The notes under the pieces: model-generated
Databases searched by the model: none
Seen by the model: only the letters and a program-made list of their open reading frames with translations
Told to the model about the DNA's origin: nothing
Made by a program: the position numbers and the translations under genes
Origin: Parasitella parasitica
Lineage: Eukaryota > Mucoromycota > Mucoromycetes > Mucorales > Mucoraceae
Reading direction: 5' to 3'
NCBI GenBank assembly: GCA_025201805.1
Contig: MU619412.1
Span: 1 to 48,700 of the forward strand
Length of the DNA: 48,700 nucleotides
In this document: positions 33,672 to 45,460 of the stretch, in pieces
Position numbering within the stretch: position 1 is the first letter of the stretch
Layout of the letters: each line of letters opens with the position of its first letter

Positions 33672-33926
33672 AAAACGTCTGAAAACTATTTTAATTTCCA
33701 TTTTTGTTTTTGTATTAATTTTCAATATCAAAGACCCTCTTTCTTCCCTGCTTATCTTATTGCCACTGAAACAGCCCACAAATGCTCAATACGCGCTTCC
33801 TGGGCAGTCCGTTGGCCTGCAATCTGCTTGATCCTATTCGAATTAGATCATATTTTCCACAATGAAGACGTTCCTCCGGCTCCTCCTCAAATCGGTACTA
33901 GTTTGGTAGTATGGTTGCATAGGTAA
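33672..33926 (+). pseudogene. Possible retroelement ORF tail
   Basis: An 84-codon open frame without a clear start contains FFPAYLIATETAHKCSIRA, WAVRWPAICLILFELDHIF, VPPAPPQIGTSLVVWLHR and a TAA. The protein-like composition contrasts with its surroundings. The frame is followed, as at the left window edge, by a long pyrimidine-rich untranslated-looking stretch, so a LINE ORF1 C-terminus is my guess. Family not confirmed. Confidence 0.35.
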
Positions 33927-34990
33927 AGGCTGCTAGTGTTTCTGACCTGTTTCTGGATTTTTTCCTTTTATTTCTCCTCTTTTATACTCTTTCATTTCAA
34001 CTTATATTTGTTTCATTTATAATTTCTTACCTCTTCCATACTTTTTTCGTTTTCCCTCTTAACTCTTCAGAGGGGTTTTTATTTAATAAAATTTCTCATT
34101 TAACCGTATTAATTTTCAAATCTTGAGAACAGGCAGCTTTTTTTATATATTTTTTTTATCGAAAGCACCTCTATTTTTAGCAGATAGAAACGTAACTCAA
34201 TCAGTCGATCCGTCACATGAATATGCCTATACTTACATATTATTTTCACAACTATAGCACAAAAATTTATGCCAAAAAATACGACCAAAATCAAGCGCCC
34301 CTAGGTATACTATCTAACCTCGTTCTGCAACACATCCATGTTCCATGGATCTGGCTTAACCGCTTCTATCCATAAAATGGTAAAAAACTGATTACAGTGT
34401 TAATTTGGTGGCAATTTAGAAATAGATATCATAATAGGCAAATTAATTTTTTTTATAACAATTTGTGTTCCAATATTTTGATTTATGATTTAAATAAATG
34501 AATGAGTTTCGTCGAAGACGATATATTTTCGATATTGAGTTATTCAATAGATTAAATTGATTATCATCAAAAATAAAGTGCTCAGAGGCTTAATTAGGGA
34601 ATGAAAATGAGCCTTTTGCAATGTTTTCGGGATTCAAAACGCCAGTAATACAAAAACGCTTCTATAATTCAAGCTTCTCAAGCCGGATCAATCCCAAATT
34701 TAGGTAAACCAGGGGCATAGTGACCAGCAGTTGCCCAGGTATGTTTATGGTAAAAACTCACGTTTGTTCATACTAAAATGCAAGTGATCTGCTTACTGTT
34801 TGTGGTAAAAGATCAAGAACGAAGTATTTTTTTTTCAAAAAAAATTTGCTTGTTTATGTATAGAAGAATAATAAATAAAAGGAAACAGAAAATACTGCTT
34901 TGTTATTACATGCATTCTAGATTTGAGTAAATGTTTATATGTATAAGGAGTAGTGCTGCCGCTGCCACTGAGGAGATCTTTTGATTTCTT
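33927..34990. other. Intergenic, AT-rich
   Basis: Pyrimidine-rich near 33955-34080, then plain AT-rich sequence down to the 3' end of the homeodomain gene. No gene seen. Confidence 0.5.
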
Positions 34991-36337
34991 TTAAATAGGA
35001 AATGGTTGAACCCAATAATCTTTAGCAGAGGATAAAGGTACACTCTGATGTCTCCAATTTTGTTGGTGAGTGTCTTGTTGTTGCATCAAAAAAGCATGTT
35101 CTAATGATTGATGCGATGACGACGAAGCAGCGGCAGCGGCAGCAGCGGCAGCTGCAGCCATAGCATGGTGGTGGTGAATAGAAGATGGAGGAGGCATCAT
35201 CAAGTCAATAGTCGTAGGAAACCTTGTCAATTGACACAGTCTCTCGTCCATGCCAGCGATCGCAAGTAATTCTTGACGAAGATCAGCAGCCAGTCCACGC
35301 ACTGTGTGATGCAAAACAGCGGATGCCTGCATGCCTTCAGTAAAGTCGCTGCATTGCACCCAAGTTGAATTATTTTCCATAAAGAAAATAGGGGCTTCTA
35401 GTAAGTCCATATCAATTTGAGCTGAAATATGGTCTTCTAGCACATTTAATTCAATCGATGCAATACTGTCAAATGATATCATCATTTTGAAATGATAATT
35501 GCTGTCACGGATATGCCAGGAGAAAGCACGTTCATTTAATTTATAAAAGCACATTAAATCCTGCTGGCTGATCTTCATTCTATGCCAGGATCCAACTGTA
35601 ACTGCAGTAGCAGTAATCAAGCCGGTTGTGTTTTGATTCATAAAATTAGTTGATGACAAGGGTTCGCTTTCTGCAGATATAACAGAGAGAGTGGTCAGTG
35701 ATTAGTGTGTCTCAAATTATGTGTAAAACTCACCCATTCTCTTGGGTATGCCACTGTTACTGTTGAGAAATGATTGCGGCGTGGGCGAGGGCGAAACGGT
35801 AAGACTGTATATATCTTCTTCCAATTCGTTTGCTGCCGTTGGGCCTGTGACAGAGATCGATGGAGGCGTATCGTAGTGCTGTTGCTGTTGCTGCTGGAAC
35901 ATTTGGGAAAGTGGGGGAGGGGGAGGGGGGAGTGGATAAGCATTTTGAGGTTGCGGTACCATATCTGAGCTCCAAGCACGGTGAATAGGTAGCTTTTGCT
36001 GTCTGTTTGGCAAATGTGAGTACCAATATGGGAAACCATGTTGGGATGTTGCTTCCGCACACAGCCTTGCCCTGGCAGCTTCCTGTTCTTGGCGTAGTAG
36101 AACTCTTCTTTGTAGCATTTTGACTTTGGCTCTTCTGTTTTGAAACCAAATCTGGATGGATCTCTCAGGCATTTGCAGTTTGTACGCTAATTGTTTTCTC
36201 ATTTTTGAATCAGGTGTGGCACTAACACTAAATGTTTCTTCTAGTACACTTAATTGAGAAGGTGTAACACGAGTTCTTTTTTTGCTATCATCTGCTGCTG
36301 ATGAAGATTGCTGAAGGGGTGGAGTTGATTCTGACAT
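34991..36337 (-). CDS. Homeodomain transcription factor, Phx1-like
   Basis: Two exons, 36337-35734 and 35670-34991, joined by a GTGAGT/CTGCAG intron; 427 residues. The homeodomain spans about 19-76 (KKRTRVTPSQLSVLEETF, ATPDSKMRKQLAYKLQM, SIQIWFQNRRAKVK with helix 3 at 61-73). A Pro/Gln-rich linker follows (P7, then FQQQQQQHYDTPPS). The C-terminal half has a conserved fungal module: ITATAVTVGSWHRMKISQQD, LMCFYKLNERAFSWHIRDSN and FKMMISFDSIASIEL. The same module follows the homeodomain in fungal Phx1/PHO2-type regulators. The tail has HHHH and an Ala12 tract (about 35130-35165). Nuclear DNA-binding regulator; targets unknown. Confidence 0.92.
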
Positions 36338-36700
36338 AATGAAAAGGAAAGTGATTTAATAAAAGGAATATAGAAAAAAAGATGTAATAATTTGTTCCCT
36401 GTTTGTATTTAAGAAGAAAAAGAAGGAGTAGGCTTAATTTATTTTAAGGGGGGCGAGAGTGGGTGAGTGAGGCAGGTTGGGTGACAAAACACAGAAAAAA
36501 AAGGACGAGGGGATGTTGTGAGGAAATCAAAAAGGACTGGAGAGTTGAAAAGAATGGATCATCAACTGGGACGGAAGAGGAGATGTTGTCTTAAACTATA
36601 TAACGTATAAAAAAAAAGAGGGAAAAGAAAGAGAGAAGAGGAGGTATAGGGGCTTTTTTTTTTAGACATACTACTATCGAATCCTTCCTTCTCCAACTCT
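36338..36700 (-). promoter_or_regulatory. Upstream region of the homeodomain gene
   Basis: On the coding strand this is strongly pyrimidine-rich (purine-rich on plus at 36440-36500 and 36600-36660), like the CT tracts before other starts in the window. It probably contains the promoter and leader. Confidence 0.35.
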
Positions 36701-39700
36701 TTCATTAAATCGAATTTGTGAGCGGAGACACTATGCTATATTGGTTTTTGCCAAATCAAGATTTTTTTGAGCACACAAGAATTGCACTTCTCTTGTCAGA
36801 TAGAAATAGAATCATTGAAGCCGCTTAAAAAATGATATTTATAAATTTGCAGTCTGGCATATACGTTATATGACATCAGCTTATGCTACTAATGATAGTT
36901 TGTAGATGCTTTATATGATGTGCATTCAGTTTACCATAACCAGCATGCAGCACAAGCACAAATACAGATTCTTGGTTAAGCGTAAGAGAGATATGTTTGC
37001 AGCAGCAAAAGATCGATTGAAATGCAATTTCCTCTAATGTTTATAGATATTTAGAGAATCTTTTAAATAAATAAAAAAAACACTCTTTACCATGCTATTG
37101 CAAGGCTTAAAATACCTGGAAGCATGTATTGCTTTTAAATACACTTTTTCTCTCTCTAGATACATGCTTTTTTTTTGTTCGAAGCTGTTTGGCTATCCTT
37201 GTGTTTTGCTCTTCCGAAAGCTTTGAGTCGTAAACGCAACCAAATTATATGAAACCTGTATTGGTACATGCATAAGCACGTGCATTGAGAAGCTTGTTGT
37301 AAAGTTATTTTGCAAACAAAAGTTAGAATATGGATAGCAAGAGGTTGGTTAGTTGACTTTATTTAATTCAGCGTTAAAAAATGAATCACATTTTAAAAAT
37401 CATGAAATGACAGAAGGGTGATAGTTATAAAATAGCAAAAAAATTGAAGATGTTAGGGTAATGATCCCTCAACAAGTCTTCCACAGACTTGTAAAGCATT
37501 TCTAGTTCTTGTTTCCACAGATAATTGGCATTGAAGAGAAAGCTGAAGCTGCCTGACTCTGGCTGATTATTATGCTGTGTAACTAGATTAAATCTAATGC
37601 ATCTTATAGCGATGAGTATACATTAGTAGAGATCATGTTATTTCCAACTTCAAATCATTTGTTGTTGTATACGACTAAACATATGTCTTGTTTACAGAGC
37701 GAAACACGTTTTCGTCTCAGAGAATCCACTTTCTTTGAACATCTCAAATGGGCATTTACTTGAGAAGTTGATATAGTCATTGGATCATGAGATTGAGGTC
37801 TAGAAATGTATATATAAATCGCCATCATCCAGAGTCCTACGATATCTTTTTAAAATGTCGCATATATGTACATTACATTGATATGTAGCAAACTGGCTCG
37901 GCTGCCTGCTGGTACTTCAAATGATCAGCAATAAGCTTATACATAATTTGCCGGCTTGTGCATCACTTCTTGTAATACTGACTTTCTGCGGGCAGAAAAG
38001 ACGCAATATCTCAGTGGATTATCTTGAATAAAGTGATATACACGTATATCACATTTTATGTAACAGTGTCCATTCAAATATAATAGTGTACGACACAAAC
38101 TGTGTATAATAAAGTCTGATTTCATTGTCTTTGCGCTCCATTTATGACAACAATGAATTTAAATACTGCGATATTGTTATTAATCGACTTGCATCAAGTT
38201 GGCTTATACATACATGTATATATTGACACGTCTTAAGGGGGTATTCTGACCGTAGCAAGATGGAATCTATTGACGATTGCTTTAGTGATATGAGGAAAGC
38301 CTCATTATTGAATGTTATAAATATTAATTTTTTTTTGTTTATCGTAGATGTTATCATTGTAAACTTGTTGAGCGTAAAATAGATTGGTGTGTGGCTCAGA
38401 TACAGATGAGCCTCTTGCAATGAGAGTCGGCGTCTGTAAAGCGAAGCATAAGAAGCGTGTTGCCGTACTTTAGTTTGCAATCAAACGCCTCATGACCCTT
38501 TCAACAATGAGCGAAGGAGCAACTTACAAGGACGAAACAAAATTTTAAATTAAGTAACCAGTTACACATACACAAAAAACCATAATTTTTCTTCACCATT
38601 CAGCTCTCAATCTAGTGGGTCAAAAGAAGACACAAAATGTAGAGCTTTCCGTAAGTACTATTCGCCATTTGGTGACAAAACATGCCCAGTGGATGATTTC
38701 GCAGAGCTACAGATGCACCATTTTACTATTTGCGTTGAAAAATGATGAAGTATGAGGCCATTGCTTTAAAGCTGAACTCTGTATATGAGTTCATATATCG
38801 TCAACCAAGTAAAAATGTCTTGAAACAATCTGCTCACCTTATAAAAGCAAACCTCAAACATATTCTACGCATATAGACCATGTACACCAAAAATTTGAGC
38901 AACTTGATTCTTTTCTCCACCATTCTCTATAAAGTTGCCAAGACAAGCGCCTATCAAGAGTGGGTCAACGGTGCCCACGAATGACCATTTTTACGTTGCC
39001 AAACAATTGTTTAAAAGTCAAAAAATGTAACAACTGATGCCATTGCTCGAATCAATATAAAAATTAGTATTATATTAAGACGTGAAGAAACAAAAATGAT
39101 AGCTTTAGCTGTTCTTTTTAGAATTGGAGCAACTAGAATTCATTCAGATTCCATAGGACGAGACTTTTGATCTCTTTATCTAGTTTCCGGGCGGATAAAA
39201 AATGAACTTTACAAAGGATCAGGCTGCTCGCGATGAAGAAGGGATTGGCAGGGAGTCTTTAAATTCATCGAGTTTACCAACTCATACACAGGGCATTTTA
39301 TTCGATTCCATGGCAAGTTATCTTGCCGTTTGCATGTAGGACATGAAGCTACATTTTGAGATAGCCCTATCATCCAAAGAACACATACTTCAATGAAACT
39401 AACTACCCATCCTCACTGCCCACAGATTTCTTTACCTAAACGTATTTACTTTTCATTGATGGTACCAACGACATACATAAGGTTTAACATGTTATTCTTT
39501 AGTGTATATTTGATTATTTAGCTATCGATAAATATTCATATTTTGTCCTAAACAGATTTACACAATACAGTTGATCAGCCTTAACTCTACTCTATGTACC
39601 AACGGTTCTGTGGCAGGGCTAAAATAAGTGACTAATGAAAGTGGGCGGTAGTAAGCACAATGGACAATCTTTTATTGTACTACAATCGCCACTTGTTTAC

Positions 39701-39725
39701 TTCTTTTTCTACAACCTTTCACGAA
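36701..39725. other. Long intergenic region without a supported gene
   Basis: The only long frame (38142-38480 minus, 112 codons) has no recognisable motif. A strong TATA-like TATATATAAAT lies at 37809-37819 with no convincing ORF nearby, perhaps an LTR remnant. Near 38595 and 38920 two similar blocks (TTCTTCACCATTC and TTTCTCCACCATTC, each followed by a GTGGGTCAA) hint at a diverged duplication. Confidence 0.45.
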
Positions 39726-42049
39726 ATGTCACATCAAAATCAGCTAGAAACAATCAATCAAGAGATTGAGACCATAGATGCCTCTATTGCTATCTTGAAA
39801 TCAGATAAGCAAGATCTAATTCAAAGACGAAACGAACTACTAGACACAATGGCCCAAAACGCCATCCAGTCTAATCAAGAGCAAGAATCCAAACAATACC
39901 AGTCTACAAACTTTCCATGGTCTGCAAAACTGGCAGCATTTGCCAATTCCTATTTCAAAATCTCTTCATTTCGAAGCCTGCAGTTCCCCATTCTTAATGC
40001 TGCATTAGACCAGAAGCGCGACTTGTTTGTGGTTTTGCCAACTGGCGGTGGGAAATCGTTATGCTACCAACTGCCTGCATTGCTAGAAGACGGATTCACG
40101 CTTGTCATCTCACCTCTAGTATCATTGATTAAAGATCAAGTGTACCATTTGCAAGAAGCAAATATACCTGCTGCTTATCTAACTGGATCATCGACGAAAG
40201 AACAAGTAAACACTGTTCAGGACGGAATGGCGCCCAAGAACCACCAAACTACGCCATTCAAATTGTTGTATGTGACACCAGAAAAGATCGCCAGAAGCAA
40301 ACGATTCATGGCAAGGCTCAACAAGGCTTATGATGCTGGCATGCTTACAAGGATTGTGGTTGATGAAGCTCACTGCTGCTCGCAGCAAGGTCATGACTTT
40401 AGGTATGGTTTTGCCACAAGTCTATATTGCTGAATTAACGATTTTTTATGACTCTGTCTTATATACGCAGGCCTGATTACAAGCAACTGAACATACTAAG
40501 AGTAAAATCAAAAAATGGCAACAGCACATATGATTGAATGCATTAACCAATCAGACTATAGACAGTATTTCCAAAGACGAAAATCATGGCATTAACAGCT
40601 ACATGTCCATGGTCCGTAATGAAGGATGTAATGAGAATATTGAACATGAAACAACCACAAGTACAAAACGGTACTCTTGTATTCAGTGCTCCACTTTATA
40701 GTAATGTGTTTTGCCTGGATGTTTGGCGCCCACCTTTATTTATTGTGCTTGTTATTAACAGGGCCAAACCTTGTGTACAGTGTGGTACAACGACCGGATT
40801 CAGCGGATGCAACGATCCGACATATTACAGCCTGGATTCTAGAGAATTACAGAGGAGAATCTGGCATCATTTATTGCCTGAGCAAGAAGGATACCGAGGT
40901 GGTTGCGCAGAAAATCTTTAGCGAGAGTAAAAGGCAGATTAAATGTGGCACCTATCATGCAGACATGGACGAAGAAGACAAGGAATTGGTACACCAAAAC
41001 TGGAGAAGCGGCTCAGTCCAAGTGATTATTGCTACTATTGCATTTGGCATGGGCATCAACCATTTGCAGACACGTTTCATTATACACCACTGTATGTCAA
41101 AATCCATTGAGGGCTATTACCAAGAAAGCGGCAGAGCAGGACGTGATGGCGAAAAGGCACAATGTATAATCTACTATCGTGGTACAGATGGTAAAACATA
41201 CACACTCGTGAAAAAACAGAGACGCTTGTACTAACCTTGTTTGTAGCTATGCGATTAGCTTCACTTGTAGTTGGGGAAGTGAGTGGACAGACAGGATGTA
41301 AGTGTCAATATGAACTTTATTGGGGTATATCAACTCATGATCTTTTTACACAGTGTTTGAAATGGTCAAATATGCTCAAGAGTACCAGACATGCCGCAAA
41401 ATACTATTCGAAAAGTATTTTTCATTGGATTCTTCGTCGTCTTCGGACGATGGGCTGGTAAATAGAATTACACCTGATAAGCCTTGTGGCGTTTGCGATA
41501 ATTGTACAAGACCCAGAGACCAGATTGTAATCGAGGATATTCGCACAGTTGCTGAATCCGTTATTCGATTATGCACCCTGTTAAAAAAATACAAGGAAAG
41601 AGTGACAATGCCTAAATTGGTTCAAATGTTGCTGGGAAGAGGATTGGGTATTATCAAGTCTCGTGTCATGGAAGATACAAAGATACAAGTGCCAATTAGT
41701 AAATTTAAGGAATATGTGCGTAGTGGCATTTTGACTTGACGACGTAGTAACTCTTATCAGGCTGTTAGGATATCGAGCGCATTATCAATCATTTACTCGC
41801 AGAGGGCTATTTGGATCAAGACTTTCTAGTTACAGCTTATACTACAATCACGTAAATGATAAAATACCGCCATGCTGTATACAGTATTAATCCACATTCA
41901 ATAGATACATTATTGTTGGTCCGCTGGGTGCTGATATGCTTGATGGTCAAAATATGGCCGTTGAACTAAGCTTTCTCAAGACCACAATGCCGCTACCTAA
42001 AAAACGTAAAGTTGCTGCTTCTTTCCAAGCTATCGATTTGAGCAACTAA
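39726..42049 (+). CDS. RecQ-family ATP-dependent DNA helicase (RECQ1-like)
   Basis: 3'-5' helicase for replication and repair. Eight exons: 39726-40402, 40471-40501, 40562-40700, 40762-41190, 41247-41297, 41354-41715, 41769-41851 and 41905-42049; 638 residues, similar to RECQL1. An N-terminal coiled coil (IETIDASIAILKSDKQDLIQ, 13-40) precedes the helicase core. Core motifs are Walker A PTGGGKSLCYQLPAL (Lys110), DEAH (213-216), ALTATCP and GYYQESGRAGRDG. The RecQ zinc site follows (TCRK ... PCGVCDNC), then a winged-helix-like part and PKKRKV near the C-terminus, a classical monopartite NLS. Unusual: the loop normally SQWGHDFR reads SQQGHDFR. MSHQNQ was preferred as start; an in-frame ATG at 39660 adds 22 residues. 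Exon 6 ends at a GTGCGT donor before an in-frame TGA. Confidence 0.93.
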
Positions 42050-42261
42050 ATAAACAAAGACACAGTGTCTTTTGAACATTTGTGAAACACTTTGCCTTCC
42101 CCAACAGTTTTTAAACCCGGAGTCAGCAGATAAATGGAAAGAGAATGCCATTATAATTATACAATTATACACACATACACACACAAAAAAAAAAAGGGGG
42201 GGAGGGGAGGAGAGAGGAGGAGGACTAGCATAAATAAAAGCTGATCATTTCCGACTGATGT

Positions 42262-42317
42262 ACCTTTCTTTCTTTTTTTCCTCATCCTTATAATAATTCC
42301 TCTCGTTCTTTTGCATA
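42262..42317 (+). promoter_or_regulatory. CT-rich start-site tract with upstream G/A-rich run
   Basis: A CACA repeat, A-run and GGGGGGGAGGGGAGGAG stretch (42173-42223) and a TAAATAAAAG box (42232) precede CT-rich DNA that ends at the ATG at 42318. Only 268 bp separate this start from the helicase stop. Confidence 0.35.
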
Positions 42318-43925
42318 ATGCTTGCTTCTGATTTCAATACGAACAAATTGAGACCTAGACTTAAGGTTGTTTCAACAACAACGTACTCTCAATCCACACC
42401 CACTGCACATCTATATCAGCAAGACCACGCTGATCCACCCTATTCTCCTACTGAGTCATCGACTTCTTTTATATCTTCCATTTCTGGCATAGCTGAGAAA
42501 TCAGCATTAGAACTAGGCTCATTGCTCAGAAATGCATATAAATCACTCAGAGAAAAAGAGAAGAGTAAGTCCACTCCCAATAGAGCAACCCATTAAAATA
42601 GTCCACTCATTAGCATACATACAGATTTGTTGTTGGCTGCAGAAATTGGAAAATCGCTGCTTGAGCATAATCAAAGTCTAAAATCAGATTACGACAAATT
42701 ACTACAGAACGCAAAGAACTGTCAGTTTGAAACTAGAAACGACCAAGAATATGAAAACACTATGCGACTTATATCTAGTAAAAAAGCGTATGATACCATC
42801 ATTGAATCACTTGAACGCAAAAACCAAGATCTCGAACAGATGCTGGAGCAGACTCAGCATAATTCAGAGCTGACTATTCAAAATAACCTGCAGAAACAAC
42901 GGAAATTAGAAGCAGAAATCGAAATCCTGCAAAATAACCTGGATATTGCTGCACAAAAAGTGGTAGAATTGGAGGACAGTAGACAGTATCAGCAGGAAAG
43001 AGCAAGGCAATTAGACGAAAAGAGAGATTTTCAGCAGAGACAGACAGAGGATTTGGAATTATTGCATGAACTCACCGTCAAAATGGAGGAGCTATGCATT
43101 GAAAACAAGCATCTGCAATTGTCTAAAAAGGCCGTTGAAGAAAAGCTGATTATCTCGCTGAGGGACTTGGACTCCCTTCGTCACGATTTTGAGAATTTTG
43201 AGTTGACAAACCAATGCTACGAGCAATTACAAGAAGCATTTGAAAGACAATCGGCGCACATCAAAGAGCTCAACAATAGCTTAGAAGATCACAGACTAGT
43301 ACTATCAAGATTACGGGACAAAGGAGTGTGGTCTCCTGAGCAATCAAATGCACCAAGTGTGTCTGCTGGTCCTAACTCTGTCATCTCTGCAACGTGTGTT
43401 TCGAAACAGAGCCTTATGGGTGAATTAGAAAATGCTTGGTCCAAGAACTGCTTGATCAAAAGCAAGTCAGATACCAATTTATCTAGTCTCTCAAACAAGC
43501 TGTTTGATCTAGCCAACTTGACAGAACGCAATCTCACTTCATTCTATACCGCTCCAGCCGATTATGCTCTCGATACCATTCTCTCCACCATGGGTATTGA
43601 TGATCGCAGCACACTCGATGAAGCCGAACAATTTTTAGCCTCTAATTGCAGCGATGAACTCTTTGGACCTGAAGGCAACATCAATATTTACAAGGAAGTT
43701 GATTTATACCCTAGTTATCGTTCTTTACCTACACTTTCAGCAACAGCAAATACAACACAATATAAGGATCAACCAAAAGGCCTCATCAATCACATCATGT
43801 TTCAAATTCGTTATTTGTTTCATTCAATATTTCGTTGGTGTCGATTTGCGATCATTTTAACAACTGCCATCTTTATAAATCTGTGGAAAGGCCCAGATTT
43901 ACTCTTAGAGAAACAATATTGCTAG
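42318..43925 (+). CDS. Tail-anchored coiled-coil protein with CC1-box-like dynein-adaptor motif
   Basis: Two exons, 42318-42564 and 42625-43925, with a GTAAGT/ACAG intron; 515 residues. After a Ser/Thr-rich N-terminus, the splice joins REKEKN to LLLAAEIGKSLLEHNQSL (about 83-101). This matches the CC1 box (AAxxGxxLL) by which TRAK/HAP1, BICD and Spindly adaptors bind the dynein light intermediate chain; the context REKEKNLLLAA is closest to TRAK/HAP1. A long coiled coil follows to about residue 250, then a Ser-rich linker. A single hydrophobic segment at about 487-503 (WCRFAIILTTAIFINLW) and a 12-residue tail make it a likely tail-anchored protein. By inference it would tether dynein to a membrane. 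I do not know a named fungal family with this layout. Confidence 0.85.
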
Positions 43926-45237
43926 CACAATTCTATAAAACCACTTTTCTATCCTTCTTGCATTGTTAGCAGAAGCAGAGTTTTCGTTATCACGAACTAA
44001 TGTATCCATATGCATATATATTTTTGTTTTTGTTTATTCCTTTTATCGCTCACTTTTACCCCTCACTCTCGAAATATCACGAACACATAACCTACAGAAT
44101 CTGTAATTTTATATGACATACATAATAAAATAGGTTGGTAAAAGTAACTAATGTCCAGTGCTTTTTAGAACTATTATGATAAAAATTTATGCATTTTCAC
44201 AGGAGTAAGATTATACACTTATTACGTGCTTGATGTCGTGTAACATCTAAAACAAAAGGATATGATGGGATATCACAAAGGTAGATCATTATAACAATAG
44301 AGTGGGCTTATACCTCTTTATGGTATTAACTAAAAAGTACGTACCTAATAAAAATACAAAAAGAAGATGAAGAGCAGCATACATAACATGTGCATTACAA
44401 TTTAGCTGCTGGTATATTTTTAGTGAAAGCAGTAGTGGTATTGTTTACAACACGTAATCTTATGTGGAACAAACACCGCCTAATTGTGATATTCTAACTC
44501 GTAATGCACATATACATACATTGCGTTTTTATGAACAAGCATTCAGCAATGACTCCTTGAAGAAGTCAATAATAATAATAATAAAAAAAGGCCAGTGCTG
44601 ATTAGTGTAGTTTACGCTATATTAATGAAAACATTCCACATCTATTTTTAAATTCATGGTAATTCAGTATTTTACCAAGTGCATCTACTTATCATGATAA
44701 ATGGGCGCAGCCATTTTTGGCTAACAGCTCCAAAACAAATCATATGTTTGCTTTTAATACATTTACTGTATATCAGACATCTTTATTGTATCATTTTCAC
44801 AGAGTTTATTTAACTGCATTAAATCTATTTACGAATATATTTAAATATAACATGTGCCTAGTTCCGCATACTGATTTTTCGAGCCATGATAGTTGGTAAC
44901 CATTATCAACATTCTTTGTTGAAAATCAGATGGAGTATGGTCAAAAATGAATTATGTATCTTTAGTCATCAATATTAGGAATTTACTGCCGAGATCTTTC
45001 CAAAAAAAAAAAAAAAAAAAAAAAGACTGATTTCTTAGCACATGAGTCAAGGTTAAATAGCAGATCTCACCAGTAATAATCTTTCCACAAGAGTTGGTAC
45101 CTCATGTCTGCTTATCAAGCTAGAATTTAACAAGCTAGAGATGAGTTTCTCCCTCCTCACTAGCTCATTACCAATGGAAGTATTTAAATAGATATGGAGT
45201 TATCAAATACGAGATGATACTTAATCTGAGGAAGACA
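43926..45237. other. Intergenic, no gene seen
   Basis: AT-rich. Holds an AAT microsatellite at about 44567-44583 and an A-run of about 22 at 45003-45024. Short frames (e.g. 44717-44899) have no support. Confidence 0.5.
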
Positions 45238-45460
45238 AAACTCGATTTATTCAGTTTTCAACTTTGGGACAACCTTCAAGGTCATTTTTAGGTGCAAATT
45301 ATGGGGTCCATGCCAAGTATAAATCCTAATCCTAATATCTGTATCTCACCACATTTTCCAATTCTCGATATTTATCTTTTTTGTCGAGATATTGCCAAAA
45401 CAAAATTTATTTTGCTGATTTTATAGCATATGGTTCTATACCAAGTGTGAAATACATTCA
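45238..45460 (+). repeat. Dispersed non-coding repeat, copy C (partial, inverted)
   Basis: Matches the reverse complement of part of copy B: CAGTTTTCAACTTTGGGACAACC, CATTTTTAGGTGCAAATTATGGGGTCC, TCTCGATATTTATC and GAGATATTGCCAAAACAAAATTT. More diverged than copies A and B, and lacking the part nearest the Fanzor relic. Confidence 0.65.

Noticed and set aside
38142-38480. 112-codon minus-strand frame
   Set aside because: Low-complexity Ile/Thr/Ser-rich sequence without family features; probably chance in AT-rich DNA.
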